Source of the DNA: Enterococcus sp. 4G2_DIV0659
Lineage (GTDB): Bacteria; Bacillota; Bacilli; Lactobacillales; Enterococcaceae
DNA: 64,000 nt
Direction: 5' to 3'
NCBI RefSeq assembly: GCF_002140715.2
Contig: NZ_NGLE02000001.1
Location: forward strand, 2,694,001-2,758,000
Made by a program: the position numbers and the translations under genes. This document shows, piece by piece, positions 54,009 through 62,253 of the stretch. The stretch's first letter is position 1; every line of letters starts with the position of its first letter. Below the pieces are notes generated by a model. It made no database searches. It was not told the origin of the DNA and saw nothing but the letters and a program-made list of their open reading frames with translations.

Positions 54009-55705
54009 GGAAGTTTAATCATCAACTGACAGGAGGAATTGCTGTCTACCGTGTGAACACAGATTATTATAAAAATGTAGGAGTCGGAAAACAACTTGTT
54101 ACGGCTTTAGAAGCTGATGAAGGTATCCTAGGATACTCTAACTATGACAGAAATCAAATATTTGGAAGTAATCCTTTTTACTATGCTGGAAAAAATCTAA
54201 GTAATGGCGTGCAACCTATTCAAATTAATAAAAAAACAATCCCTTCTACGAAGTTATCCGATGGTAATTATTTAGAAACTTCGTTAACTGTTATGTCTGA
54301 TTCAGCAGCTGAAATGACTGTGAAAATTGGGGAAGATGGATATGTACCTGTTGAAAAAATAGAAATTGAGCCTAAAGATCTGACTCTTGAGTTTGGTGAA
54401 TCGATTGAACTGAAAGCCACAATTACACCAGAAAATGCAACGTATAAGGGAATTGAATGGAGTGAAAAATTCTTTATTCCTTCTTTTCCTAAAATGGTTG
54501 ATAAAAATGGAAAAGTAACGGTACCTAAGTCGATGTTTGCTTCGGGAATTCTAGAAGTTACAGCAAAATCCATAGATGGTGAGAAATCCAACACAATTAA
54601 AGTGAAAATAATTTCCAAAAAAGTGACTGGAATCTCTTTAGCACAAGAAAATGTAACATTAAATGTTGACGAAACACAAAAATTAGATTATAGCATTCAA
54701 CCAGAAAATGCGGCAGATAAAAGAGTTGATTGGTCAAGTTCAAATGAAGAAGTGGTTACGGTAAGCAAAGATGGCGTCATTACAGCTAAAAAACAAGGAA
54801 ATGCATTAGTCACAGCTACAACTACAGAAGGAAAAAAGACAGCAACGAGTAAAGTTTCAGTGGTTGGTAGAGCAGATGCTGAAGGAGTATTTGGGACAGT
54901 ACCATGGAGTTGGGAAAAAGAAAGTCAGACAGTAACTTTTAAAGGTGGAAAATTCTTTGATACAGATACCTACAACAGTATATATGAAAAAATCGAAAAA
55001 CTACCGGAGTTAGAAGGAAAAAAAATAAAGAAAATAGTGTTCAAAGAGCCAATTGAGCTCTCTCAAAATTCAAGTGCTCTATTTTATTGGTTAGGTTATT
55101 TAGAAAGTATTGAAGGAGCTCATTTTTTAGATACAAGTAAAGTAGTAGATATGAGTTTGATGTTTATGAATACACTTGCGTTGACTTCCTTAGATATCCG
55201 TAATTGGGATGTAAGTAATGTTAAAGTAATGAACAGCATGTTTTATGCAGCGGGTGCAATCGAAGAATTGGATTTGAATACTTGGGATGTAAGTAATGTT
55301 GAAGTTATGTCATCTATGTTTTTTAATATGAGGAAGTTAAAGAAACTGAATATAAATAATTGGGATGTAAGGAACGTTATAGAAATGAGCGACGCATTTA
55401 ATATGACTTTGTCATTACCTGAATTAAATTTAAGTGGCTGGAATACAAATAAAGCTACAGGTTATATTCAAGAATTTACAGGCACAAATGACAGATTAGA
55501 AAAATTTGTTTTAGGAGAAAATTGTCAATTACCTATCAAATATTATTATGCTGGTTTTCCAATGGATGGAGGAGAGACTTACACAGGAAGATGGCTAAAA
55601 GTATCGGAAACAGGAGAAACTATAAAAGTATACGAAACTGCAAAAGACTTGTTGGATACTTATGATTGTAATGGCGGGATTTTTATTAGAGAAAGAAAAG
55701 AATAG
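54005..55705 (+). CDS. M6 metalloprotease, C-terminal part: Ig-like and DUF285 repeats
   Basis: This frame is the displaced continuation of the upstream protease, starting at an internal ATG. After the end of the catalytic domain (to about residue 110) it has two bacterial Ig-like BIG_2 domains (about 118-200 and 208-288: VTGISLAQENVTLNVDETQ; WSSSNEEVVTVSKDG) and a tail of DUF285-type repeats (NWDVSNVKVMNSMF, TWDVSNVEVMSSMF, NWDVRNVIEMSDAF). There is no LPxTG anchor, so it is probably secreted or held by its repeats. If no frameshift is present in the living cell, it is one multidomain surface protease. Confidence 0.8.
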   Translation: MRKFNHQLTGGIAVYRVNTDYYKNVGVGKQLVTALEADEGILGYSNYDRNQIFGSNPFYYAGKNLSNGVQPIQINKKTIPSTKLSDGNYLETSLTVMSDSAAEMTVKIGEDGYVPVEKIEIEPKDLTLEFGESIELKATITPENATYKGIEWSEKFFIPSFPKMVDKNGKVTVPKSMFASGILEVTAKSIDGEKSNTIKVKIISKKVTGISLAQENVTLNVDETQKLDYSIQPENAADKRVDWSSSNEEVVTVSKDGVITAKKQGNALVTATTTEGKKTATSKVSVVGRADAEGVFGTVPWSWEKESQTVTFKGGKFFDTDTYNSIYEKIEKLPELEGKKIKKIVFKEPIELSQNSSALFYWLGYLESIEGAHFLDTSKVVDMSLMFMNTLALTSLDIRNWDVSNVKVMNSMFYAAGAIEELDLNTWDVSNVEVMSSMFFNMRKLKKLNINNWDVRNVIEMSDAFNMTLSLPELNLSGWNTNKATGYIQEFTGTNDRLEKFVLGENCQLPIKYYYAGFPMDGGETYTGRWLKVSETGETIKVYETAKDLLDTYDCNGGIFIRERKE

Positions 55706-55765
55706 TTGAATCGATGCTACTATGCCTTCTTTAATAGCAAGGGGAGTTGATTAATTAGTTACTCT

Positions 55766-55796
55766 GCGAGTAGGAAGAATTCCTACTCGCTTTTTT
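55766..55796. terminator. Right flanking hairpin and terminator of the protease gene
   Basis: GCGAGTAGGA-AGAAT-TCCTACTCGC with T6, between the protease gene and a convergent membrane-protein gene. It is a near copy of the hairpin at 52336, in inverted arrangement. Confidence 0.8.
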
Positions 55797-56175
55797 GACT
55801 AGAGTTTTGTATATAAGTTCTCGATTCTGGTGAAATAATGAGATAAGCCATCGAAATAAACTCAACTACACGAAATGCTAGCATCACCATTTTAGGAAAC
55901 ATACTGACCATCAACGGAGGATAAAAATAAATGAGGAAAATAAACGGAATAAAGAGTAGTGAAACAAAGTACCCTTTTTTACCACCATTTATTAATCCCG
56001 CAATCACAGTGATATAAACGAGAAAGACAAAAATTTGATACCAAACATCAGCTCCAAAAGAGCCATTTCCTTCAACCACAGCTTTTAAAGCCATAATCAA
56101 TGCAATGATAATCAAAATATTATTATATAAAAGTAAATAAATAGCAATTGAGTTCCAAAATACAGGTTTTTTCAT
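55783..56175 (-). CDS. Small membrane protein of unknown function
   Basis: The 130-residue protein has four hydrophobic helices (about residues 8-30, 45-62, 68-85 and 93-115) with short loops and a polar tail. I recognise no family. The stop lies inside the convergent terminator hairpin shared with the M6 protease gene. Confidence 0.6.
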   Translation of the reverse strand: MKKPVFWNSIAIYLLLYNNILIIIALIMALKAVVEGNGSFGADVWYQIFVFLVYITVIAGLINGGKKGYFVSLLFIPFIFLIYFYPPLMVSMFPKMVMLAFRVVEFISMAYLIISPESRTYIQNSSQKSE

Positions 56176-56392
56176 TGTATGAATCGATCCTTTCTATTTC
56201 TTTTCATATTTTAGCAAATGCCTATTCTATAAGCAATGAAATAAAAACCAATTTTCTTGTTCGGGCTGATTAAAATTATGGTAAAATAAAAAATGAACGT
56301 TAAACAAAAACTATTTCACAAGCACTTAAGTTGAAAGTTTTGTGCTAAGTGACTAGAATAGCTCTTATATAAAGAATTGGAGTGAGTGATCA

Positions 56393-56758
56393 ATGTACCA
56401 AGTTATTACAATGTACGGCGATAATGAACCTTGGTGGTTTTTTGAAGACTGGCAAGAAGATATTGACGAAAATAAATCATTTGATTGTTTGGAAGATGCA
56501 GAACGTTATTACATAAAAAAATGGCAAGAATTATCTTCAACCTATGAGTACATAAATACAAAAGTTAATTATTTAGCAGCTTTCTGGAATGAAGGAGATG
56601 AACGCTGGTGCGAGGAATGTGATGAAGATTTGCAGCAGTATAAAGGATTAGCTCTATTGAAGGACCTTCAAGCAGTTACTTTTGAAAGTGGCGATGATTT
56701 TCATGAACGTCATAATGATTGTGTTAAGCCAAAATGTTGTAAAACAAGTCTTGTTTAA
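56393..56758 (+). CDS. DUF1033 family protein
   Basis: The 121-residue acidic cytoplasmic protein begins with the family-typical MYQVITMYGDNEPWWFFEDWQED and has a Cys pair late in the chain (WCEECDEDLQQY and PKCCKTS). DUF1033 is widespread in lactic acid bacteria, with no known function. It is monocistronic and ends at a strong bidirectional terminator. Confidence 0.85.
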   Translation: MYQVITMYGDNEPWWFFEDWQEDIDENKSFDCLEDAERYYIKKWQELSSTYEYINTKVNYLAAFWNEGDERWCEECDEDLQQYKGLALLKDLQAVTFESGDDFHERHNDCVKPKCCKTSLV

Positions 56759-56768
56759 TTTAGAGATA

Positions 56769-56811
56769 AAAATACGGAGCGTAAGGTTTTTACTTACGCT
56801 CTGTATTTTTG
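56769..56811. terminator. Bidirectional terminator between convergent genes
   Basis: AAAATAC.GAGCGTAAG and CTTACGCTC.GTATTTT form a 16-bp stem with one mismatch, with T or A tracts serving both directions. Confidence 0.9.
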
Positions 56812-57171
56812 TTTTCTAAAAAAGTAAATAATCGCAAAAATAAAGCAATCGGCAAATAATGCTTCAAAATGCCAATTGGGAAGATTGCTTAGTACTATTT
56901 TTCCAAAAGGAGCACCAGAAGAAATGATTGGAATATAAGTGAATGTTCCTTTGAACAGTGTAAAAGCAACCAAACCAAAAATAAATTGGACTGTATGCAG
57001 TAGTAAAATTATAAACATGGTATACGCTAGTGAATCAAACACTATTTTCTTCTCTAATTCATCCAAAATGCCTCTTTTCACTTGGTATAACACCCAAATG
57101 GCTTGAAAGAAAGTAATGAGAGAATAGACACCAATGAACATAGCTATAATTAATAGAACGATATGTGTCAT
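56794..57171 (-). CDS. Small membrane protein paired with an Xre regulator
   Basis: The 125-residue protein has three or four hydrophobic helices (about residues 2-24, 44-72 and 97-118). Its ATG follows directly after the stop of the HTH gene, so the pair is one transcript. Such DUF2975-like membrane proteins with tiny HTH partners are common in Firmicutes; I cannot confirm the family here. Function unknown. Confidence 0.65.
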   Translation of the reverse strand: MTHIVLLIIAMFIGVYSLITFFQAIWVLYQVKRGILDELEKKIVFDSLAYTMFIILLLHTVQFIFGLVAFTLFKGTFTYIPIISSGAPFGKIVLSNLPNWHFEALFADCFIFAIIYFFRKQKYRA

Positions 57172-57378
57172 TTATTTTTCCTCCTCTAAGTGAAAAATTT
57201 CTTCTACAGGTTTGTTAAAATAGTGGGCGATTTTTAAAGATAACTCTAAGCTTGGGTTGTATTTTGTTTTCTCAATCGCATTCATTGTTTGCCTGGATAC
57301 ACCTAAATCAGTAGCCATTTGAATTTGAGTGATTTTCCTCTGTTCCCGTATTTCTTTGATTCTATTGTGAACTTTCAT
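57172..57378 (-). CDS. Xre/Cro-type HTH regulator, YgzD-like
   Basis: The 68-residue protein is little more than an HTH domain ([38 protein letters not shown]). It closely resembles the small YozG/YgzD-type regulators that pair with membrane proteins. Two dyads upstream (57399 and 57442) with GTAAAG half-sites suggest autoregulation. Confidence 0.88.
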   Translation of the reverse strand: MKVHNRIKEIREQRKITQIQMATDLGVSRQTMNAIEKTKYNPSLELSLKIAHYFNKPVEEIFHLEEEK

Positions 57379-57398
57379 AATAATAAGCTCCTATTTAA

Positions 57399-57414
57399 GT
57401 AAAGTAATCTTTTT
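57399..57414 (-). promoter_or_regulatory. Candidate HTH operator, imperfect
   Basis: GTAAAG-TAAT-CTTTTT, a degenerate form of the perfect dyad at 57442, 21 nt upstream of the HTH start. Confidence 0.4.
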
Positions 57415-57441
57415 ATTAGTTTAGCATGATTGTTTTTTTAG

Positions 57442-57457
57442 GTAAAGATATCTTTAC
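57442..57457 (-). promoter_or_regulatory. Perfect palindrome upstream of the HTH gene
   Basis: GTAAAGATATCTTTAC is a 16-bp perfect dyad, 63 nt upstream of the HTH start; its half-site GTAAAG recurs at 57399. Likely the operator of the Xre protein. Confidence 0.5.
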
Positions 57458-57523
57458 GTTTTTTTTTGAAAAAATACAACAAACATTCTCCAGAACATTT
57501 GTTGTACGTTGCTCTACTATATT

Positions 57524-58237
57524 CTACTCTTTACAAACCCATTGTCCATCTTCCATGCTGCATGAACCACTGTTTGGTTGATTAGTATCAGTGATATCAA
57601 TAATCGGTGTTTCCTTTTCTTTGATTGTTTGAAGTGCTTGAAGGACTTGTTCCAAAGGTTGTGCACCATTAATTAAATATTTTCCATTAACGATCAGTGC
57701 GGGTACTCCAGACAATTGATACGCAGTTGCTAAACGGAAATCCTCTTCAACTAGGTCCAGTGTTTCAGGATCATTGAAAGCTTGTTGCCATTTTTCAAAA
57801 TCGATGGCTGTCTTTTTTATAACTGATTGAATCACATTAAGATCCTCAATATTTTGATTGTTAACAAATAATGCTTCTTGTAAAGCATCAAAAGCGTCCC
57901 AATAACCGTTTTGTCCACCTACAACACTTGCCGCTTTTGCTGCGAGTAGCCCAGACATAGAGGTGGGAAATGGAAATGCAGTTTTTTTCATCCCATCAAT
58001 ATTGAAGCGATGAAGATCATCATTTTGATTGGCGTGAACCCAATGGGATAAGATTTCATTTTTCGCATTTTCTCTTGAACCAAACATCTGCTCATGATCT
58101 TTTTCATCTCTGGCCAATGCGAAAGAACGATGAATAATCTTTATTTCAGGGAATTCTTTTTGAACTAGTCTCATTCTATAAGACATTGGAAAACAAAAGC
58201 TACAGATAACGTCGTGAAAAAATTCAATTGTAATCAT
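57524..58237 (-). CDS. DsbA-family thioredoxin-fold protein, FrnE-like
   Basis: The 237-residue cytoplasmic protein has the active site CSFC (residues 12-15; ICSFCFPM), an inserted helical domain and the cis-Pro motif SGVPALIV (about residue 176). It is of the FrnE/DsbA-like oxidoreductase group, with an unusual Cys-containing tail (GSCSMEDGQWVCKE). No signal peptide is present. It is probably involved in disulfide or quinone chemistry; substrate unknown. Confidence 0.87.
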   Translation of the reverse strand: MITIEFFHDVICSFCFPMSYRMRLVQKEFPEIKIIHRSFALARDEKDHEQMFGSRENAKNEILSHWVHANQNDDLHRFNIDGMKKTAFPFPTSMSGLLAAKAASVVGGQNGYWDAFDALQEALFVNNQNIEDLNVIQSVIKKTAIDFEKWQQAFNDPETLDLVEEDFRLATAYQLSGVPALIVNGKYLINGAQPLEQVLQALQTIKEKETPIIDITDTNQPNSGSCSMEDGQWVCKE

Positions 58238-58423
58238 AATTTCTCCTTAAAAAAGTTTTTTTACTTATAAATAGTAAGTATAAAGGCCATCCATTGATAG
58301 TTCAATAAAAATGCTTTAAATAAAAAGCGCGAAGGTTTGAAAGAATGTGGTAAAATCAATGTACTGATAATTTTTAACATCGAATCAATTTACATATGGA
58401 AGTATAGAAAGTGAGTGAAATAA

Positions 58424-60505
58424 ATGGCAAACAAACAACTGATTATTGCCGAAAAACCTAGTGTTGCCAAAGATTTAAGCAAAGTGCTAGGCGCAAATCA
58501 AAAAAATAAAAGCTATTATGAAGGGCCTAACGTGATTGTTACTTGGGCGCTAGGCCATCTGTTAGGGTTGAAAATGCCTGAAGACATCAATAAAGAATGG
58601 CAATCTTGGCAAATGGAAACTTTGCCAATGGTGCCAAAAAATTTAGGAATTAAACCATTACCAAAAACGGGCCATCAATTAAAAGCCATCAAACAATTAG
58701 CGAATCGCAAAGATGTTACCGAAGCAGTTATCGCAACTGATGCAGGACGTGAAGGAGAATTAGTCGCACGTTGGATTTTAGAATATGTTCATTTTAATAA
58801 ACCAGTGAAACGTCTATGGATTTCTTCACAAACAGATAAAGCAATTAAAGATGGTTTCAAAAAATTAAGACCAGCGAAAGAATACGACAACTTATACTAT
58901 TCTGCCCTAGCTCGTGCAAAAGCGGATTGGTTAGTTGGCTTAAATGTAACCAGAGCATTAACTGTAAAGTATCAAGATAGCTTATCAGCTGGTCGTGTAC
59001 AAACACCGACCTTATCATTGGTTCGTCAACAAGAAAAGAAAATTGAAAGCTTTAGACCACAAACGTACTTTTCAGTAGACTTACATGTTCAAAAAGAAAA
59101 AGCGAAACTGGTTCAAAGTAATCCATATGCATTTAAAGAGCGGAATGACGTAGAATCATTTGTAAAAACGCTAAGCCAAGGCAAGGGAAAAGTAACGGAT
59201 ATCCAAGAAAAAAGTAAAACTGAGCAAGCACCACTCCCTTATGATTTAACTGAAATACAAAGAGAAGCCAATCAACGCTACCAATTCTCGGCGAAGAAAA
59301 CTCTTTCCCTTGTTCAAAGTCTTTACGAGTTTCATAAAATCGTAACTTATCCAAGAACGGATAGTAAATATTTAACCACAGACATGAAAGCGACCATGAA
59401 GGAACGATTGCAGGCTGTGAGTGATTTTGCGCCAGAAGTCAAAACATATATTAAAGACGGCGGACAAGTTAAATTAACAAAAGTGTTCCAAAACGAAAAA
59501 GTTACAGATCACCATGCCTTGATCCCAACAGAACAGCGCCCACGTTATGAGAAATTAAGTGGAGATGAACAAAAAATCTATAACATGATTGTTACTCGTT
59601 TCTTAGGTTTATTTGCTGAACCTCATCGCACGAAACAAACAAAAGTAACTGTGACTTTCGGCAAAGAACAATTTGTTTTCCGCCAAAGTAAAGTTGAAGT
59701 TGCAGGTTGGAAACAAGAAAAAGAAGAAATAGTGCCATCTGTTGAGTGGAAATTAGGTATGGTCGTACCGCCCAATTTCACCATTAACAAAGAACTAACA
59801 GCACCGCCAAAACCATTAACTGAAGGGACACTTTTAGGTTTAATGGAAAAACATAGCTTAGGCACGCCAGCAACGCGTGCAGAAATCATTGAAAAACTAA
59901 TTAAATCAGAATTAATGGAACGCACAACAAATGGATTAAGTGTTTCACCAAAAGGTAAGCAATTACTGGAACTCGTCAACCCATCGTTAGTAACACCAGA
60001 ATTAACCGAAAAATGGGAAAAGACACTAGAAGCAATTGCGAAAGGCAAACAAAGCAGTACCGTTTTTCTTAAAGAAATCGAACAAGACACAAAAAAATTG
60101 GTTAATGAGATTAAACAAAGCGAAAGCAAATACCAAGATTTTTCAATCACACAAAAGAAATGTCCTGAATGTGGTTCAAACTTGCGTGAGAAAAATACAA
60201 AAGATGGTAAAGTCTATGTTTGCTCTAATCAAGACTGCAGTTATCGTCGTAGAAAAGATCCAAAAGTCTCAAATCACCGTTGTTCACAATGCCATCGTAA
60301 AATGGAAATTATTGATGGAAAAAATGGAGCATATTTCAAATGTAAATACTGCTCAATCACTGAAAAAATGCAAGATAAAAAAGAACGCAGTAAGAAGCTT
60401 ACAAAGCATGAAGAACGTAAGTTGATGAAGAAATATTCACAAAAAGAAGAACCAGAAGAAAGTGCATTGGCACAAGCGTTAAAAGCAGCAATGAAGCAAG
60501 ATTAA
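58424..60505 (+). CDS. topB: DNA topoisomerase III
   Basis: This 693-residue type IA topoisomerase has the Toprim domain (LIIAEKPSVAKDLSKVLG; ATDAGREGE), catalytic Tyr in VTYPRTDSKYL (about residue 310), and C-terminal Cys4 zinc ribbons (CPECGSNL.. and CSQCHRKM..) with a basic tail. It decatenates DNA during replication. It is chromosomal here: no conjugation genes adjoin, unlike many plasmid topB copies. Confidence 0.96.
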   Translation: MANKQLIIAEKPSVAKDLSKVLGANQKNKSYYEGPNVIVTWALGHLLGLKMPEDINKEWQSWQMETLPMVPKNLGIKPLPKTGHQLKAIKQLANRKDVTEAVIATDAGREGELVARWILEYVHFNKPVKRLWISSQTDKAIKDGFKKLRPAKEYDNLYYSALARAKADWLVGLNVTRALTVKYQDSLSAGRVQTPTLSLVRQQEKKIESFRPQTYFSVDLHVQKEKAKLVQSNPYAFKERNDVESFVKTLSQGKGKVTDIQEKSKTEQAPLPYDLTEIQREANQRYQFSAKKTLSLVQSLYEFHKIVTYPRTDSKYLTTDMKATMKERLQAVSDFAPEVKTYIKDGGQVKLTKVFQNEKVTDHHALIPTEQRPRYEKLSGDEQKIYNMIVTRFLGLFAEPHRTKQTKVTVTFGKEQFVFRQSKVEVAGWKQEKEEIVPSVEWKLGMVVPPNFTINKELTAPPKPLTEGTLLGLMEKHSLGTPATRAEIIEKLIKSELMERTTNGLSVSPKGKQLLELVNPSLVTPELTEKWEKTLEAIAKGKQSSTVFLKEIEQDTKKLVNEIKQSESKYQDFSITQKKCPECGSNLREKNTKDGKVYVCSNQDCSYRRRKDPKVSNHRCSQCHRKMEIIDGKNGAYFKCKYCSITEKMQDKKERSKKLTKHEERKLMKKYSQKEEPEESALAQALKAAMKQD

Positions 60506-60519
60506 ATTTTAAATAGAAG

Positions 60520-60556
60520 CACTAATCATCAAGAAGTTTGATGATTGGTGTTTTTA
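60520..60556 (+). terminator. Terminator of topB
   Basis: CACTAATCATCAA and TTGATGATTGGTG form a 13-bp stem with one G-T pair, followed by TTTTTA. Confidence 0.88.
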
Positions 60557-60644
60557 TGTATAATATGTATAATTTTCCATGAAAACACTTACTTTTATGC
60601 TATAATTTAGACGAAATAATAAGTAGGAAAGAGTGAGAAATCGG

Positions 60645-61118
60645 ATGGTTAATAACGAACAAGAAATATTAGATAATAAATTCATGAAACAAGCACTAAA
60701 ACTTGCCAAAGATGCTGCCAAAAAAGGAAACGAACCATTTGGAGCAATACTTGTAAAAGATAATCAGGTTGTTTTAACGGGTGAAAATCAGATTCATACA
60801 GAAAGTGATCCTACTTATCATGCCGAATTAGGGATCATTCGTGACTTTTGTTCTCATCAAAAAATAACAGATTTATCTGAATACACATTGTATACAAGTT
60901 GTGAACCTTGCTGTATGTGTGCAGGAGCAATGGTGTGGAGCTTTTTAGGCAGAATGGTTTATAGTTTAGGGCACGATGAATTAGCAGATATTGCAGGATT
61001 TAATATTATGATTGGGAGCAAAGAAATTTTTGCAAAAAGCCCAAACAGACCAGAAGTCTCTAAAGGGGTATTACGAGAGGAAGCGATTCCTGTTTATGTT
61101 GATTACTTCCAGAAATAG
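60645..61118 (+). CDS. Nucleoside/guanine deaminase-like protein
   Basis: The 157-residue cytidine-deaminase-fold protein has the zinc motifs HAE (YHAELGIIRDF, about residue 54) and PCxxC (SCEPCCMCAGAMVW, about residue 81). The pattern fits guanine deaminase or related nucleoside deaminases better than TadA. ATG 60645 is chosen over in-frame GTG 60633 on the position of the GAGTGAG site. The MazG-like gene follows after 25 nt, suggesting a shared role in nucleotide metabolism. Confidence 0.85.
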   Translation: MVNNEQEILDNKFMKQALKLAKDAAKKGNEPFGAILVKDNQVVLTGENQIHTESDPTYHAELGIIRDFCSHQKITDLSEYTLYTSCEPCCMCAGAMVWSFLGRMVYSLGHDELADIAGFNIMIGSKEIFAKSPNRPEVSKGVLREEAIPVYVDYFQK

Positions 61119-61143
61119 CAATAAAAAAGGAGTGATTTTAAAG

Positions 61144-61443
61144 ATGAGAAAAAATGAATACCTAGCACTTGTCGCGATAGAAGAGTGTGCCGAAATCCAA
61201 CAAGCATTATCAAAAGCAATCAGATTTGGTTTTGACGATCATCATCCTTCCAGAGCAGATAAAACCAATGAAGAAGAAATGCTGACAGAATTCTATCAAT
61301 TGAGTGCGATGATTGAAGAATTGCAAAGACAAGGAATAATTGAAGGGTTTACTCAAGAGAAAATAGAGAAAGTAAAACAAAATAAAATTGAGAAAGTCTA
61401 TAAATATATGGAATACTCGAAGGAAAACGGACTGTTGGAATAA
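61144..61443 (+). CDS. MazG-like nucleotide pyrophosphohydrolase
   Basis: The 99-residue all-helical protein shows the metal-binding E-E-x-x-E and E-x-x-x-D/E pattern of MazG/dUTPase-type NTP pyrophosphatases (AIEECAEIQQAL; NEEEMLTEFYQL). Similar small proteins occur in phages and enterococci. The ATG at 61144 lies after AGGAG at a slightly long spacing. It may clean up non-canonical nucleotides together with the deaminase. Confidence 0.75.
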   Translation: MRKNEYLALVAIEECAEIQQALSKAIRFGFDDHHPSRADKTNEEEMLTEFYQLSAMIEELQRQGIIEGFTQEKIEKVKQNKIEKVYKYMEYSKENGLLE

Positions 61444-61465
61444 TCAATACATTGAGGTGTTGTGT

Positions 61466-61909
61466 TTGGAAAAAAAGTGGATTGTTTTGTCAATGATTCT
61501 TATTATTGGCTATAGTATTTCAATAAGTGGCAAAAAAGGAGAAGCAGAAAACGTCGTAATTACAGTTGGAAAATCAGAAACGTTTAAATACACTGAAATT
61601 GAAACCGCAATGAATTATGTGAAAAACGAATTTAAAGGATTTACAAATTGCGAGTTAACCAAATTGTATTATAACGAAGAAAAATCGAACATGGAAATCA
61701 AAAATTATTTTATAGAAAACCAAGAAATAGAAAGAATAAAAAATACAGATAAAAATGACTTTATTGTGTTATATTCCGATTTTGATGTCGGATTAGAAGA
61801 GGATCCACATTCCAGTTTTATGCCAGGGGCTAATTATAAAGGCTGGATGTGGTTATTAAGAAAAGGAACATTCTTAAAAAAATGGCAAATAGTTAGGTCT
61901 GGGGTATAA
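61466..61909 (+). CDS. Secreted or membrane-anchored protein, DUF4829-like
   Basis: Translation from TTG 61466 (GAGGTG 6 nt before) gives 147 residues with an N-terminal hydrophobic segment (KKWIVLSMILIIGYSISIS), then a small domain with IETAMNYVKNEFKGFTNCELTKLYY and an ending GWMWLLRK..WQIVRSG, resembling DUF4829. The longer upstream frame overlaps the MazG-like gene and lacks a ribosome site. It may be an exported domain of unknown function. Confidence 0.6.
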   Translation: MEKKWIVLSMILIIGYSISISGKKGEAENVVITVGKSETFKYTEIETAMNYVKNEFKGFTNCELTKLYYNEEKSNMEIKNYFIENQEIERIKNTDKNDFIVLYSDFDVGLEEDPHSSFMPGANYKGWMWLLRKGTFLKKWQIVRSGV

Positions 61910-61942
61910 TTTTCATTTTAATATGTTCTTTTTAGGAGAACG

Positions 61943-61973
61943 AAAAAACACTTCATTATGAGGTGTTTTTTTC
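61943..61973 (+). terminator. Terminator after the DUF4829-like gene
   Basis: AAAAAACACTTCAT pairs with ATGAGGTGTTTTTT with one G-T pair; a T tract follows directly. Confidence 0.85.
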
Positions 61974-62043
61974 ATATTCCATTCTCCAAATCAATTTTTA
62001 TCCAAGAACAAAGGAATAATTTAATGAAAAAAGGGCAGAAACA

Positions 62044-62093
62044 TTTGTAATTTACAATAAAAGGAGTATACTCTAAATTGGAATCATTCTAAA
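62044..62093 (+). promoter_or_regulatory. Candidate cydAB control region
   Basis: A TTTGTA / TATACT promoter (62044-62049, 62067-62072, 17-nt spacing) has the dyad TTGTAATTTACAA (62045-62057) over its -35, and a Fur/PerR-like 7-1-7 element TTGGAATCATTCTAA (62078-62092, one mismatch between arms) just after its -10. A second TTGACA at 62161 lacks a clear -10. Regulation by redox or metal is inference. Confidence 0.4.
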
Positions 62094-62253
62094 TTTAATA
62101 AAAAGAGTTTCCACACACATATTGAATTTAAGTTTATTTTATTCTGGGTTTTGATTCATTTTGACAGCACCAACCAACTGTGCAAATGAATAATTATTTT
62201 GAATGAAATCAGCTTCTTTCTTTTTGTGGAAACAGTAAAAACAAGGGGGATTA

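Noticed and set aside
60579..60592. CcpA cre-like site TGAAAACACTTACT before the deaminase gene
   Set aside because: It departs from the core consensus at the central CG and final A, so it is not distinct enough to report as a feature.
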